Shown here: positions 1-8,273 of the stretch, in pieces
Layout: every line of letters begins with the position of its first letter
Numbering within the stretch: the stretch's first letter is position 1
NCBI GenBank assembly: GCA_937951485.1
Contig: CALEDJ010000061.1
Span: forward strand, 1-24,094
From: an uncultured bacterium
GTDB taxonomy: Bacteria; Hydrogenedentota; Hydrogenedentia; Hydrogenedentales; CAILVY01
Direction: 5' to 3'
DNA: 24,094 nt
Notes under the pieces: generated by a model
The model's input: only the letters and a program-made list of their open reading frames with translations
Databases searched by the model: none
What the model was told of the DNA's origin: nothing
Program-made: the position numbers and the translations under genes

Positions 1-145
1 GGTGGAGATGGTGATGCCGGGGGACAACGTCCGGATCACGGCGGAACTGATCACGCCGATAGCGATGACCGAGGAGTTGCGGTTTGCGGTGCGCGAAGGC
101 GGGCGCACGGTCGGCGCGGGCGTCGTTACAAAAATTATCGAATAA
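1..145 (+). CDS. tuf: Elongation factor Tu, C-terminal end (partial)
   Basis: Only the last 47 codons are inside the window; the reading frame begins at base 2 and stops at TAA 143-145. The visible protein contains [11 protein letters not shown], then [20 protein letters not shown] and a final AGVVTKIIE, which is the conserved last beta-barrel (domain 3) of EF-Tu. EF-Tu delivers aminoacyl-tRNA to the ribosome as a GTP complex. Lying 34-37 bases ahead of rpsJ, it is the last gene of the str operon (rpsL-rpsG-fusA-tuf), which is commonly joined to the S10 operon. The GTPase domain is outside the window, so its integrity cannot be judged. Confidence 0.97.
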   Translation, partial: VEMVMPGDNVRITAELITPIAMTEELRFAVREGGRTVGAGVVTKIIE

Positions 146-182
146 TGGCGCGGATTAACGAGGACATCACGGGAGAGCGATG

Positions 183-494
183 ATGGCTGCAAGCCACAAG
201 ATACGCATCAAACTTCGGGCATACGATCATCGTCTGCTCGACCAGTCCACCCATGAAATAGTGTCTGCGGCGCAGCGCACGGGCGCGGGCGTGCGGGGGC
301 CGATCCCCCTGCCGGTGGCCGTAAGCAAGTACACGGTGCTGCGCGGGCCGCACATTGACAAGAAATCGCGGGAGCAGTTCGAGAGTCGGACGCATAAACG
401 GCTGATTGACATCCTTGATCCGAGCGCGGCGACAGTGGATGCGTTGATGAAACTGGTGCTGCCGGCGGGCGTGGATGTGGAGATCAAGCAATGA
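183..494 (+). CDS. rpsJ: 30S ribosomal protein S10
   Basis: The 103-residue product matches S10 in length and sequence: [18 protein letters not shown] near the N-terminus, the loop segment GPIPLPV, and [16 protein letters not shown] followed by a beta strand ending in VDVEIKQ. S10 sits in the 30S head and in many bacteria also serves the NusB-S10 antitermination complex. Two ATG codons lie in tandem at 180 and 183. The GGGAGAG ribosome-binding site at 171-177 is only 2 bases from the first, so the second, at 183, is preferred. It is the first gene of the S10 cluster, directly behind tuf, with no promoter visible in the 37-base gap. Two hairpins follow its stop codon. Confidence 0.96.
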   Translation: MAASHKIRIKLRAYDHRLLDQSTHEIVSAAQRTGAGVRGPIPLPVAVSKYTVLRGPHIDKKSREQFESRTHKRLIDILDPSAATVDALMKLVLPAGVDVEIKQ

Positions 495-530
495 CCCCCG
501 TGTCCGGGGGCGGACGCTGAGCGAAGCGTC
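495..530 (+). other. Tandem hairpins between rpsJ and rplC
   Basis: Immediately after the rpsJ stop there is a perfect 6-bp stem, CCCCCG (495-500) with CGGGGG (505-510) around a TGTC loop. A second perfect 6-bp stem follows, GACGCT (513-518) with AGCGTC (525-530) around a 6-base loop. No T-run follows, so a classical terminator is unlikely. They may act in mRNA processing or stability, or as a ribosomal-protein binding site; the function is inference. Confidence 0.55.
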
Positions 531-579
531 GCGGCGCGGATGCGCGCCCGGACGCCAAGATCGTAAGGATAACCGCAAG

Positions 580-1215
580 ATGGTGAATGCACTGTTGGGT
601 CGAAAACTGGGCATGACCCGGATTTTCACCGAGGACGGCCGCTGGATTGAAGTGACGCTGCTTCAGGCGGGGCCGTGCACGGTGGTCCAGCGCAAGACCG
701 AAGACAAAGACGGCTACGAGGCGGTGCAGGTGGGCTTTGAGGACCGCAAGGCGGAGAAGGTCACCAAGCCGCTGCGCGGCCATTTTGAGCAGGCGGGCGT
801 GCCCCCCAAGCGGGTGCTGCGGGAATTCCGCGTGGAAACAGCCAGCCCCCTGAAGCCGGGCGACGAAATCCGCAGCGATATTTTCAAGGCGGGCGACCGC
901 GTGGACGTGAGCGGCACGTCCAAGGGAAAAGGCTTTGCGGGCGTGCAGAAGCGTCACGGATTCCGTGGCGGCCCCGGCACGCACGGGTCAAATTTTCACC
1001 GCGCGCCGGGGTCAATCGGCCAGAGCGCCTTCCCCTCGAAGGTGATTCGCGGCAAGCGCATGCCCGGCCGCATGGGCAATGCCGGCGCCACCACCCAGAA
1101 CCTCGAGGTCATTGAAGTGGACCCCGAGAAGAACCTGCTGGTGGTGCGCGGCTGCGTGCCGGGCGCCAAAGGCGGCCTGGTCGTGGTGAAGCACAGCGTG
1201 AAAGGAAAAGAGTGA
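580..1215 (+). CDS. rplC: 50S ribosomal protein L3
   Basis: The 211-residue product starts [16 protein letters not shown] and carries the L3 hallmarks: [14 protein letters not shown], then [18 protein letters not shown], and [11 protein letters not shown] in the extension that reaches the peptidyl-transferase centre. The glutamine after GSIG is the position that PrmB methylates in E. coli L3. L3 is an early 23S-binding assembly protein. The frame is open further upstream to 475, overlapping rpsJ, but homology to L3 begins at ATG 580, which has TAAGGAT at 564-570 as ribosome-binding site. The stop overlaps a possible GTG start of rplD. Confidence 0.96.
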   Translation: MVNALLGRKLGMTRIFTEDGRWIEVTLLQAGPCTVVQRKTEDKDGYEAVQVGFEDRKAEKVTKPLRGHFEQAGVPPKRVLREFRVETASPLKPGDEIRSDIFKAGDRVDVSGTSKGKGFAGVQKRHGFRGGPGTHGSNFHRAPGSIGQSAFPSKVIRGKRMPGRMGNAGATTQNLEVIEVDPEKNLLVVRGCVPGAKGGLVVVKHSVKGKE

Positions 1216-1217
1216 CC

Positions 1218-1844
1218 ATGGCCTCCTTGAAACGGATAGACATGAACGGGGCCGACTGCGGCACGGTCGAAGCGAGTGACCGTGTTTTTGACGCGCCCGC
1301 GAACGAGGCGCTGGTGCATGACGTGGCCGTGGCATTGATGAATGCCCGCCGCCAAGGCACGCACAAGACCAAGACGCGGCGCGAAGTGAGCGGCGGCGGC
1401 GCGAAACCCTTCCGGCAGAAGGGCACAGGCCGCGCGCGGCAGGGCAGCATCCGGGAACCGCAGATGCGCGGCGGCGGCACGGTCTTCGGGCCGGTTCCCC
1501 GCAGTTACCGGCAGGATATCCCGGTCCGCTTCCGGCGCCAGGCCCTGTGCTGCGTGCTCAGCGCCCGCGCCCGCCAGGACCGCTTGAACATCCTGACCGG
1601 CTTCCGCGTGGACGCCCCCAAGACGAAACCCCTGGCCCAAATGATGGACCGGGTGGCCCCGGAAGGCCGCAAGACCCTGCTGATCACCGCGCAGACGGAT
1701 GAAAACATACGGCTTTCGGCGCGCAATCTGCCCCGTCTGACGGTGCGGACGGCGGCGGACCTCAACGCGCTCGATGTGTTGCGCGCCGTGCGCATCATCG
1801 TGCAGGAGGAAGCCCTGCCCAGTCTTGAGGAGCGACTGTCATGA
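1218..1844 (+). CDS. rplD: 50S ribosomal protein L4
   Basis: The 208-residue protein has the L4 pattern. An N-terminal strand region contains VFDAPANEALVHDVAVALMNARRQG. The long tunnel-lining loop then reads TKTRREVSGGGAKPFRQKGT and ARQGSIREPQMRGGG, followed by VFGPVPRSYRQ. The C-terminal Rossmann-like half ends in LDVLRAVRIIVQEEAL. In E. coli L4 also represses its own S10 operon. ATG 1218 is chosen. GTG 1212, which would overlap the rplC stop by four bases, is an alternative start because the AAAGGAAAAG at 1201-1210 suits it equally well. The stop TGA overlaps the rplW ATG (ATGA), implying translational coupling. Confidence 0.95.
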   Translation: MASLKRIDMNGADCGTVEASDRVFDAPANEALVHDVAVALMNARRQGTHKTKTRREVSGGGAKPFRQKGTGRARQGSIREPQMRGGGTVFGPVPRSYRQDIPVRFRRQALCCVLSARARQDRLNILTGFRVDAPKTKPLAQMMDRVAPEGRKTLLITAQTDENIRLSARNLPRLTVRTAADLNALDVLRAVRIIVQEEALPSLEERLS

Positions 1845-2134
1845 GTTTGGACCCCCATTACATCATCAAAAGCCCGATCATCACCGAAGAGTCGCAGATT
1901 CAGACCCGGAAGGGCAATCAGTACACCTTCAGTGTGGACCCGCGCGCGAACAAGATACAGATCCGCGAAGCGGTCGAGGGACTGTTCCCAAACGTGAAGG
2001 TGATCAGCGTCAATACCATGAACTATGCCGGAAAGATGCGCCGCCAACTCGGGACACGGCGGCTGGGACGCCGACCCAACTGGAAAAAAGCGGTGGTGAC
2101 CCTGCGCCCCGGCGACAAGATCGAACTGATATAG
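1841..2134 (+). CDS. rplW: 50S ribosomal protein L23
   Basis: The 97-residue product has the L23 signature: [15 protein letters not shown], then [36 protein letters not shown] and a Lys/Arg-rich loop ahead of [17 protein letters not shown]23 lines the exit of the nascent peptide tunnel and docks trigger factor and SRP. It begins by a 4-base ATGA overlap with rplD, with GAGGAGCG just upstream inside rplD as ribosome-binding site. Length and order are normal for the S10 operon. Confidence 0.96.
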   Translation: MSLDPHYIIKSPIITEESQIQTRKGNQYTFSVDPRANKIQIREAVEGLFPNVKVISVNTMNYAGKMRRQLGTRRLGRRPNWKKAVVTLRPGDKIELI

Positions 2135-2147
2135 GGAGAGCATCGCG

Positions 2148-2975
2148 ATGCCGTTGAAGAGATATAAGCCCTATACGCCCTCGCGGCGCGGCATGAGCGT
2201 GGCTGATTTTTCGGAATTGACGAAGAAGAAGCCGGAAAAGCGGCTCACCGCCCCCCGAAAACAGAAGGCCGGCCGCAACAGCCAGGGCGTGATCACCATG
2301 CGCCGGCGCGGCGGCGGCCATAAGCGCAAGTACCGGCTGATTGATTTCCGGCGGAACAAGGACGGGATTCCGGGAAAGATCGCCGCGATCGAGTATGACC
2401 CGAACCGCAGTGCGCGCATTGCCCTGGTGAATTACGCCGATGGCGAAAAGCGTTACATCCTCGCGCCGGCGGGTCTGCAGGTGGGCCAGGTGATTCACAG
2501 CGGGCTGGACGCGGAATTTGAGGTGGGCAACTGCCTGCCGCTCGCCAGGATTCCCCTGGGCACCGTGGTGCACAACGTGGAATTGACGCCTGGCAAGGGC
2601 GGCAAATTGGTGCGATCTGCGGGCGATGGCTGCCAGTTGCTGGCCAAGGAAGGGCGCTTTGTCGTGCTGCGCCTGCCCAGTGGTGAAATGCGGCGCGTGT
2701 TCAGTGAATGCCGGGCGACCATCGGAACCGTGGGCAACGAAGAGCATATGAATATTGACTTGGGCAAGGCGGGCCGCCGGAGGTGGCTCGGGCGCCGTCC
2801 CAAGGTGCGCGGCGTGGCGATGAACCCCGTGGACCATCCGCACGGCGGCGGCGAAGGCCGCACCTCGGGCGGGCGGCACCCGGTTTCCCCCTGGGGCATG
2901 CCGACCAAGGGCTACAAAACACGCAAGAAGAACCATCGCACCAACAAGTACATCATCCGGCGACGGAACAAATAA
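2148..2975 (+). CDS. rplB: 50S ribosomal protein L2
   Basis: The 275-residue product is full-length L2. It starts [18 protein letters not shown], shows [19 protein letters not shown] and YRLIDFRR in the RNA-binding N-terminal part, and ends with the highly conserved [17 protein letters not shown] followed by [18 protein letters not shown]. The histidine in the VDHPHGGG segment is the one implicated in peptidyl-transferase assembly and activity. The ATG at 2148 follows GGGAGAG at 2134-2140. A 41-base spacer with a perfect 7-bp hairpin separates it from rpsS. Confidence 0.97.
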   Translation: MPLKRYKPYTPSRRGMSVADFSELTKKKPEKRLTAPRKQKAGRNSQGVITMRRRGGGHKRKYRLIDFRRNKDGIPGKIAAIEYDPNRSARIALVNYADGEKRYILAPAGLQVGQVIHSGLDAEFEVGNCLPLARIPLGTVVHNVELTPGKGGKLVRSAGDGCQLLAKEGRFVVLRLPSGEMRRVFSECRATIGTVGNEEHMNIDLGKAGRRRWLGRRPKVRGVAMNPVDHPHGGGEGRTSGGRHPVSPWGMPTKGYKTRKKNHRTNKYIIRRRNK

Positions 2976-2981
2976 GGGTGT

Positions 2982-2998
2982 GGCGCGCACAGCGCGCC
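2982..2998 (+). other. GC hairpin between rplB and rpsS
   Basis: GGCGCGC (2982-2988) and GCGCGCC (2992-2998) form a perfect 7-bp stem with a three-base ACA loop. It lies seven bases after the rplB stop and ahead of the rpsS ribosome-binding site (AAAGGAGAA). There is no T-run. It is one of several such hairpins in this cluster, and its role is unknown. Confidence 0.55.
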
Positions 2999-3016
2999 CG
3001 TAAAGGAGAATAGAGA

Positions 3017-3286
3017 GTGGCTCGTTCGCTTAAAAAAGGCTTTTTTGCTGATGAGCACCTGCTGGACAAGGTGCACAAGCAGCAGAGCAGCGGCGATCGG
3101 CGCGTGATCCGGACCTGGTCGCGCCGCTCCACCGTCATTCCCGACATGGTGGGGCTGACCATCGCCGTGCACAATGGAAAGAACTTTGTGCCCGTGTTCA
3201 TCACGGAAAACATGGTGGGCCACAAACTGGGCGAATTCGCGCCGACGCGCACCTTCCGCGGGCATCCCGGCGGGAAGAAGTCGTAG
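3017..3286 (+). CDS. rpsS: 30S ribosomal protein S19
   Basis: The 89-residue product reads [19 protein letters not shown], then [48 protein letters not shown] and GHPGGKKS. This is textbook S19, the head protein that pairs with S13 near the A-site tRNA. Translation starts at GTG 3017, preceded by AAAGGAGAA at 3002-3010; no in-frame ATG fits. It lies between rplB and rplV as in nearly all S10 operons. Confidence 0.96.
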   Translation: MARSLKKGFFADEHLLDKVHKQQSSGDRRVIRTWSRRSTVIPDMVGLTIAVHNGKNFVPVFITENMVGHKLGEFAPTRTFRGHPGGKKS

Positions 3287-3297
3287 GAGATAAAGGC

Positions 3298-3663
3298 ATG
3301 GCAACCGCAGTTGCGAAAGTGAGACACCTGCCGATCGCGCCGCGCAAAGTGCGCCTGGTGGCGGACATGATCCGCGGCAAGAAGGTGGCGGACGCGCGCG
3401 ACATTCTGCAGTTCGTCGTGAAAGGTTCCGCGCTGCCCCTGCGTAAACTGCTGGATAGCGCCGTGGCCAACGCGGAAAACGCGGCGGCGGAGCGGCGCGC
3501 GCGCATCAATACCGATGACATGGTGGTGCGCAGTATTCAGGTGAACGATGGACGCACCCTGCGCGGCTACATCGGCGCGCCGCGCGGGCGCGCGACGCGC
3601 ATCCGAAAGCGGAGTTGCCACATCGCGCTGGTCATTACGGACGGCCGCGACGAGGACGAATAA
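3298..3663 (+). CDS. rplV: 50S ribosomal protein L22
   Basis: The 121-residue product has [21 protein letters not shown] at the N-terminus, a helical core with [12 protein letters not shown], and the hairpin that reaches into the exit tunnel ([28 protein letters not shown]). This is L22, which with L4 forms the tunnel constriction. A short acidic DGRDEDE tail ends the protein. ATG 3298 follows TAGGAGATAAAGG. The gap to rpsC is ten bases. Confidence 0.95.
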   Translation: MATAVAKVRHLPIAPRKVRLVADMIRGKKVADARDILQFVVKGSALPLRKLLDSAVANAENAAAERRARINTDDMVVRSIQVNDGRTLRGYIGAPRGRATRIRKRSCHIALVITDGRDEDE

Positions 3664-3673
3664 GGAGAAGAAC

Positions 3674-4426
3674 GTGGGACAGAAGGTACATCCATTCGGC
3701 TTCCGGCTCGGCGTGATCGAGAACTGGTCGTCCATCTGGTACGCAGGCAAGGACTATGCGGAACTGCTGCATGAGGACCTGAAACTGCGCGACTATGTAA
3801 AGAAACGCCTGTATAACACGGGCGTGGCCAAGGTGGACATCGAGCGGGCGGGCCGCAAGACCAAGGTGCACATTCACACGGCGCGTCCGGGCCTCGTCAT
3901 CGGCCAGCGCGGCGCTGAAGTGGACCGGCTCCGCCTGGAATTGGAGCAACTTACCGGCCGCGAACTGATGATCAACATCCATGAGGTGCTCAGCCCCGAG
4001 TTGAGCGCCACGCTCGTCGCAGAGAGCATCGCGCAGCAGTTGCAGCGCCGCATCTCGTTCCGCAGGGCCATGAAAAAGGCGGTCCAGAACACCATGCGCC
4101 TGGGCGCCAAGGGCATCCGCATCCGCGTGGCGGGGCGGCTGAACGGCGCGGAAATCGCCCGGTCAGAACAGGCCCGCGAGGGCAGCGTGCCGCTGCACAC
4201 CCTGCGCGCCAACGTGGACTACGGCATCGCCACCAGTTTCACGACCTACGGCTGCATCGGCGTAAAATGCTGGATTTACCACGGCGATGTGCTGCCCGGT
4301 GAGCGTGTGACCGGGGTGGGCGGCGAGCGGCCCGCCCACGGGCGGCGATCGGAACGGGGCGAAGGCGGGCGCGCCGATGCGGCGGAGCGCCCGGAACGTG
4401 AACGCGCCGGCCGGTCCGGACGCTAG
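3674..4426 (+). CDS. rpsC: 30S ribosomal protein S3 with charged C-terminal tail
   Basis: The 250-residue product starts [19 protein letters not shown] at GTG 3674 behind TAAGGAGAAG. It contains the KH domain ([21 protein letters not shown], the GxxG loop being IGQRG) and the C-terminal S3 domain with [25 protein letters not shown] and [27 protein letters not shown]3 forms part of the mRNA entry channel and its helicase. About 34 residues rich in Arg, Glu and Gly follow the conserved fold after the GDVLPGE segment, making it longer than the 233-residue E. coli protein. The frame is open upstream, but homology begins at the GTG. Confidence 0.95.
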   Translation: MGQKVHPFGFRLGVIENWSSIWYAGKDYAELLHEDLKLRDYVKKRLYNTGVAKVDIERAGRKTKVHIHTARPGLVIGQRGAEVDRLRLELEQLTGRELMINIHEVLSPELSATLVAESIAQQLQRRISFRRAMKKAVQNTMRLGAKGIRIRVAGRLNGAEIARSEQAREGSVPLHTLRANVDYGIATSFTTYGCIGVKCWIYHGDVLPGERVTGVGGERPAHGRRSERGEGGRADAAERPERERAGRSGR

Positions 4427-4440
4427 GGAGAAATTGAATC

Positions 4441-4848
4441 ATGTTGATGCCAAAACGGGTGAAATACCGCAAGCAGCAGCGCGGCCGGCGCACGGGCGCC
4501 TCGAAGGGCGGCACGAGCGTGAACTTCGGTGAGTACGGGCTGAAGGCGATGCAGGACGGCTGGGTGACGGCGCGCCAGATCGAGGCGGCGCGTATTGCCA
4601 TCACGCGCCACCTCCGGCGCGGCGGCAAGGTGTTTATTCGGGTGTTTCCGGACAAACCGGTCACCAAGAAGCCCGCGGAAGTCCGCATGGGCAAAGGCAA
4701 GGGCGCCCCGGAAGAGTGGGTGGCCGTGGTGAAACCGGGTCGCATCATGTTCGAGGTGGAGGGCGTTCCGGAGAGCCTCGCCCGCGAGGCCATTGATCTG
4801 GCGGGCTACAAACTGCCGATCAAAACGAGGTTCGTCAAACGCGCCTAG
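4441..4848 (+). CDS. rplP: 50S ribosomal protein L16
   Basis: The 135-residue product begins [16 protein letters not shown] and contains [29 protein letters not shown], then [26 protein letters not shown] and a final FVKRA. This is L16, which contacts the A-site tRNA elbow and organises the late 50S subunit. The start is ATG 4441 behind TAGGGAGAAA; this MLMPKR form is the standard one. A small GCGCC/GGCGC stem (4841-4845 with 4851-4855) spans its stop codon. Confidence 0.96.
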   Translation: MLMPKRVKYRKQQRGRRTGASKGGTSVNFGEYGLKAMQDGWVTARQIEAARIAITRHLRRGGKVFIRVFPDKPVTKKPAEVRMGKGKGAPEEWVAVVKPGRIMFEVEGVPESLAREAIDLAGYKLPIKTRFVKRA

Positions 4849-4881
4849 ACGGCGCGCCGGACGTGTGACAGGAGACGGATA

Positions 4882-5097
4882 GTGAAGGCACAAGAATTGA
4901 GAGAGATGACCGGCGAGGAATTGCTGCAACTTCAAAAGAAGCGGCAGGACGACCTCTTCGCCTTCCGCGTGCAACTCGCCACCGGCGTGGTGGAGAACAA
5001 CCGCGCCGCGCGCAATGCGCGCCGGGACATCGCACGCATCAAGACCATCCTCAGGGAACGCGAAATCGCCGCTGAAAAAGCGAAAAGGAATAGATGA
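4882..5097 (+). CDS. rpmC: 50S ribosomal protein L29
   Basis: The 71-residue product is an all-helical L29: [56 protein letters not shown]29 sits beside L23 at the tunnel exit. GTG 4882 is used, seven bases after GGAG at 4871-4874. The stop overlaps the rpsQ ATG by four bases (ATGA at 5094-5097), indicating coupled translation. Order between rplP and rpsQ is standard. Confidence 0.94.
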   Translation: MKAQELREMTGEELLQLQKKRQDDLFAFRVQLATGVVENNRAARNARRDIARIKTILREREIAAEKAKRNR

Positions 5098-5381
5098 GCA
5101 TGGGTGAACAGGCAAAACCGGCCCTCAAGGTTCGCGGCCCCCGCAAGGAACGGGTGGGCGTGGTGGTCAGCGCCGCCATGGACAAGACGATTACGGTGGC
5201 CGTGGAGACGATGAAGCAGCATTATCTTTACAAGAAGGGCCAGAAACGCACGAAGAAATTCAAGGCGCACGACGCGGAAAACGCCTGCCGGGCGGGCGAC
5301 CTTGTGCGCATCCGCGAAACGCGGCCCCTGAGCAAGACCAAGCGGTGGCGCCTGGTCGAGATCGTGAAACGCGCCGAGTAG
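5094..5381 (+). CDS. rpsQ: 30S ribosomal protein S17
   Basis: The 95-residue product contains the S17 OB-fold: [22 protein letters not shown], the basic loop [17 protein letters not shown], then [24 protein letters not shown]. It binds 16S rRNA helices early in 30S assembly. An N-terminal extension of roughly 15 residues precedes the fold. ATG 5094 overlaps the rpmC stop; ATG 5100 is an alternative and would remove only two residues. AAAAGG at 5083-5088 is the likely ribosome-binding site. Confidence 0.94.
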   Translation: MSMGEQAKPALKVRGPRKERVGVVVSAAMDKTITVAVETMKQHYLYKKGQKRTKKFKAHDAENACRAGDLVRIRETRPLSKTKRWRLVEIVKRAE

Positions 5382-5400
5382 GGCGAAAAGGATTGACGCC

Positions 5401-5769
5401 ATGATCCAGATTTATTCAAGACTCAACGTCGCCGACAACTCCGGCGCGCGCCAACTCCGCGTCATCCAGGTGATGGGCGGTTCCAAGCGCCGCTATGCCG
5501 GCCTGGGCGACATCATCACCGCGAGCGTCAAGGACGCCCTGCCCAATTCCAACGTGAAGAAGGGCGAGGTGGTGAAGGCGGTGGTGGTCCGCGTGCGGCA
5601 CGACACGCAGCGGCCCGACGGCACGACAATCCGCTTCGACAGCAACGCGGCGGTGCTGATCAACAACCAGATGGAACCGCGCGGGACGCGCATCTTCGGC
5701 CCGGTGCCCCGCGAACTGCGCGAGAAGGGCTTCATGCGCATCATTTCGCTCGCCCCGGAAGTGGTATAG
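5401..5769 (+). CDS. rplN: 50S ribosomal protein L14
   Basis: The 122-residue product starts [27 protein letters not shown] and continues with [54 protein letters not shown] and a closing [10 protein letters not shown]. It is a full-length L14, the interface protein that contacts 16S rRNA and is the target of the anti-association factor RsfS. ATG 5401 follows AAAAGGATT. The order rpsQ-rplN-rplX is canonical. Confidence 0.97.
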   Translation: MIQIYSRLNVADNSGARQLRVIQVMGGSKRRYAGLGDIITASVKDALPNSNVKKGEVVKAVVVRVRHDTQRPDGTTIRFDSNAAVLINNQMEPRGTRIFGPVPRELREKGFMRIISLAPEVV

Positions 5770-5780
5770 AGGAATCGGCC

Positions 5781-6092
5781 ATGCACATTCGCAAAAAAGA
5801 CACGGTTGTCGTCATCCGAGGCAAATACAAAGGCGCGCGCGGCCGGGTGCTGGAAGTGATCCCGAAGAAGCGGCGCATCCTCGTGGAAGGCGTCAACATC
5901 ATCAAGCGCCACACCCGCCCATCCACCCGCAACCAGTCGGGCGGCATCGTGCAGCGGGAGGCGCCGATCCATATCTCCAATGTGATGCCGTGGTGCAACG
6001 CGGCGAACGCGCCCTCGAAAATCCTCATGAAGCGCCTGGAAGACGGACGGCGCGTGCGCGTGTGGGCCATTAACGGCGAAAGCGTGGACTGA
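5781..6092 (+). CDS. rplX: 50S ribosomal protein L24
   Basis: The 103-residue product has the KOW motif near the N-terminus (KKDTVVVIRGKYKGARGRVLEV), followed by RRILVEGVNIIKRHTRPS, GGIVQREAPIHISNVM and a short C-terminal part. L24 is one of the two assembly initiator proteins of the 50S subunit. ATG 5781 is preceded by AGAGGAA at 5768-5774. A perfect 7-bp hairpin lies in the 37-base spacer before rplE. Confidence 0.95.
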   Translation: MHIRKKDTVVVIRGKYKGARGRVLEVIPKKRRILVEGVNIIKRHTRPSTRNQSGGIVQREAPIHISNVMPWCNAANAPSKILMKRLEDGRRVRVWAINGESVD

Positions 6093-6095
6093 ACC

Positions 6096-6112
6096 GCGAC
6101 GCATGGCGTCGC
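6096..6112 (+). other. GC hairpin between rplX and rplE
   Basis: GCGACGC (6096-6102) and GCGTCGC (6106-6112) form a perfect 7-bp stem with a three-base ATG loop, four bases after the rplX stop and four bases before the AGGAG site of rplE. It has the same geometry as the rplB-rpsS hairpin (7-bp stem, 3-base loop). No T-run follows, so a role as a full terminator is unlikely. Confidence 0.55.
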
Positions 6113-6129
6113 CATAGGAGCAGCATAGC

Positions 6130-6675
6130 GTGCCGGCGAGACTGAAAGAACGATACAAGAGCGCCATTGTGCCGGAATTGATGGCGGAGTTCGGCTACCA
6201 GAACCTGATGCAAGTGCCCAGACTGGAGAAGGTGGTGGTCAACATGGGCGTGGGCGACGCCATCGGCGACCCGCGCATGCTCGAGACCGCCATGGCGGAA
6301 CTGGCCCAGATCACGGGGCAGAAGCCCTGTGTGCGCAAGGCCCGCAAGTCCATCTCGAATTTCAAATTGCGGGCGGGCGCCCGCATCGCGTGCATGGTGA
6401 CGCTGCGCGGCGAGCGGATGTACGAATTTGTGGACCGGCTCTTGAACGTGGCCATTCCGCGCATCCGCGACTTTCGCGGTCTCTCGCCCAAGAGTTTCGA
6501 CCCGTCGGGCAATTACACGCTGGGGCTGCGGGAGCAGACGATTTTCCCGGAGATCAACATAGACAAAGTGACCCGCGTGCGCGGGATGAATGTTACCTTC
6601 GTGTTCAAGAACGTCAACGCCCCCGAAGAAAGCCGCGCCCTGTTGCGCAAGTTGGGCATGCCATTCGCCAATTAA
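6130..6675 (+). CDS. rplE: 50S ribosomal protein L5
   Basis: The 181-residue product shows [15 protein letters not shown], then [36 protein letters not shown] and [21 protein letters not shown], ending in [11 protein letters not shown]. This is L5, part of the 5S rRNP with L18. The start is GTG 6130, nine bases after AGGAG at 6116-6120. The 5S partner L18 is encoded a few genes downstream. Length matches the family (about 180). Confidence 0.96.
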   Translation: MPARLKERYKSAIVPELMAEFGYQNLMQVPRLEKVVVNMGVGDAIGDPRMLETAMAELAQITGQKPCVRKARKSISNFKLRAGARIACMVTLRGERMYEFVDRLLNVAIPRIRDFRGLSPKSFDPSGNYTLGLREQTIFPEINIDKVTRVRGMNVTFVFKNVNAPEESRALLRKLGMPFAN

Positions 6676-6694
6676 CGGTCGTAAGGAGAGGATA

Positions 6695-6880
6695 GTGGCT
6701 AAGAAATCGTTGATATTAAAGGCCAACCGGCCGCCGAAGTTCAAGGTGCGGGCCTATAAACGCTGCCGCTGCTGCGGCCGCCCCCGCGCCTATATGCGCA
6801 AGTTCCAGATATGCCGCATCTGTTTCCGGACCCTGGCGCTTGAAGGCAAACTGCCCGGCGTGACGAAATCCAGTTGGTAA
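6695..6880 (+). CDS. rpsN: 30S ribosomal protein S14, zinc-binding type Z
   Basis: The 61-residue product starts at GTG 6695 behind TAAGGAGAGG. It is the short zinc-ribbon S14: Cys24 and Cys27 (CRCC) pair with Cys40 and Cys43 (CRIC), followed by [18 protein letters not shown]. The type Z form of 61 residues replaces the roughly 100-residue zinc-free form used by E. coli. An additional Cys26 sits within the first knuckle. The position between rplE and rpsH is standard. It could be silenced and replaced under zinc limitation if a zinc-free paralogue exists elsewhere, which cannot be seen here. Confidence 0.95.
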   Translation: MAKKSLILKANRPPKFKVRAYKRCRCCGRPRAYMRKFQICRICFRTLALEGKLPGVTKSSW

Positions 6881-6898
6881 GGAAAGGACCTGAAATCC

Positions 6899-7297
6899 AT
6901 GTCGTTGACTGATCCCATCGCAGACTTTCTCACGCGTGTGCGCAATGCGATCCGGGCGGGCCATCCGACGGTGGATGTGCCGGCCTCCAATTTGAAGATT
7001 GAGATATGCCGGGTGCTTCAGGCGGAAGGTTTCATCGAGGGGTATGACGTAACACCCGAACCGCCGCCGGGCATGATCCGCGTCTCGTTGAAATATCTCC
7101 CGGACCGCAGCCCGGTCATGCAGGGCATGCGCCGGGTGAGTCGTCCAAGCCTGCGGGTCTATGTGGGCGCGGACACCATCAAGCCGGTGCGCAGCGGGCT
7201 GGGCATCGCCATTCTCAGCACCTCCAAGGGCGTCATGACCGGCAAGCGCGCGCGCAGCGAGAACGTGGGCGGCGAAGTATTGTGCGAAGTGTGGTGA
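6899..7297 (+). CDS. rpsH: 30S ribosomal protein S8
   Basis: The 132-residue product begins [21 protein letters not shown] and ends with the conserved S8 block [20 protein letters not shown] then [12 protein letters not shown]8 nucleates the central domain of the 30S subunit and in E. coli is the translational repressor of the spc operon through the rplE start region. ATG 6899 follows GGAAAGGA. A strong 9-bp hairpin starts right at its stop codon. Confidence 0.96.
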   Translation: MSLTDPIADFLTRVRNAIRAGHPTVDVPASNLKIEICRVLQAEGFIEGYDVTPEPPPGMIRVSLKYLPDRSPVMQGMRRVSRPSLRVYVGADTIKPVRSGLGIAILSTSKGVMTGKRARSENVGGEVLCEVW

Positions 7298-7319
7298 CCT
7301 GTGGGCGGCCGCCCGCAGG
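7298..7319 (+). other. GC hairpin between rpsH and rplF
   Basis: Bases 7298-7306 pair with 7311-7319 around a GGCC loop, giving a 9-bp stem that includes one G-U wobble in RNA. It begins immediately after the rpsH stop and ends 24 bases before the rplF GTG. It resembles a transcription-pausing or RNase-processing hairpin; no T-run follows. Function is inferred only. Confidence 0.55.
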
Positions 7320-7342
7320 GCATGGCTGAAAGGAAGGATACA

Positions 7343-7882
7343 GTGTCTCGAATTGGTAGATTGCCGGTTACGGTTCCCGCCGGCGTGAAGTGCGAACTGA
7401 ACGGCGCGCGGCTGAAGGTGACCGGTCCGAAAGGCGCTCTGGAGCGCAGTTTTTCGCCGCAGATCGGCATTGAGATCACCGCCGATGCGATTACCGTGAC
7501 GCGGTCCTCGGATGCGCCGGAGCATCGTGCGCTCCACGGCCTGACCCGCGCGCTCATCCAGAACATGGTGACCGGCGTCACGCAGGGCTTCGAGAAGACG
7601 CTTCAAATCGAAGGCGTCGGCTACCGCGCATCGAAGCAGGGAAAGAACCTCAACCTGTCGGTCGGGCACAGCCACCCGGTTTCCATGGAGCCGCCGGAAG
7701 GCATTGAATTTTTTGTGGACACCCCACAGACCATCCGGGTCTGCGGGATTGACAATGAACTGGTGGGCCAGGTGGCGGCGGACATTCGCCGGAAGCGGCC
7801 GCCCGAGCCGTACAAGGGCAAAGGGCTGCGCTATGCGACGGAGCGGATACGCCGGAAGGTGAGCAAGGCGGGCGCGAAATAA
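7343..7882 (+). CDS. rplF: 50S ribosomal protein L6
   Basis: The 179-residue product starts SRIGRLPVTVPAGVKCELNG at GTG 7343, twelve bases or fewer after AAGGAAGGA. It shows the two repeated L6 domains, with FEKTLQIEGVGYRASKQGKNLNLSVGHSHPV in the second half and the C-terminal signature RRKRPPEPYKGKGLRY. L6 lies at the factor-binding site by the sarcin-ricin loop. The frame is open to 7301, but residues upstream of the GTG have no counterpart in L6 and overlap the hairpin after rpsH. Confidence 0.95.
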   Translation: MSRIGRLPVTVPAGVKCELNGARLKVTGPKGALERSFSPQIGIEITADAITVTRSSDAPEHRALHGLTRALIQNMVTGVTQGFEKTLQIEGVGYRASKQGKNLNLSVGHSHPVSMEPPEGIEFFVDTPQTIRVCGIDNELVGQVAADIRRKRPPEPYKGKGLRYATERIRRKVSKAGAK

Positions 7883-7909
7883 GCGTTCGCCCGGCGGGAA
7901 AGGAAATTC

Positions 7910-8263
7910 ATGGGCAACACGAGCAAAAAAAAGGTCCTGCTCGAACGACGCAAGCGCCGCGTGCGCAAGCATGTTACGGGCAAGCCTGACCGGCCTCGGC
8001 TGCGGGTGCATCGCACCCTTAAACATATTTACGCCCAGATCATTGACGATGTGACCGGCAACACCCTGGTGGCCGCGTCGTCGGTGGCGCTGAAAATCAG
8101 CGGCGGCGACATCGGCGCGGCGAAGGCGGTGGGCAAGGCGCTGGGCGAGAAGGCAAAAGAAAAATCCATCGAGCGCGTATGTTTTGACCGGGGCGGCTGC
8201 CTGTATCACGGTCGGGTGAAAGCCCTGGCCGAAGCGGCGCGCGAGGCTGGTCTGCAATTTTAG
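7910..8263 (+). CDS. rplR: 50S ribosomal protein L18
   Basis: The 117-residue product carries [42 protein letters not shown], then NTLVAASS, and a C-terminal half with [15 protein letters not shown] and [27 protein letters not shown]. This is L18, which binds 5S rRNA together with L5. The N-terminus is strongly basic, as expected for the 5S-binding tail. ATG 7910 follows GGAAAGGAAA. The stop at 8261-8263 lies ten bases before rpsE. Confidence 0.96.
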   Translation: MGNTSKKKVLLERRKRRVRKHVTGKPDRPRLRVHRTLKHIYAQIIDDVTGNTLVAASSVALKISGGDIGAAKAVGKALGEKAKEKSIERVCFDRGGCLYHGRVKALAEAAREAGLQF

Positions 8264-8273
8264 GGAGAGAACC

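Noticed and set aside
2010-2990. 326-codon open frame on the minus strand
   Set aside because: It is antisense to rplB and part of rplW; low-complexity His/Arg/Ala translation without homology.
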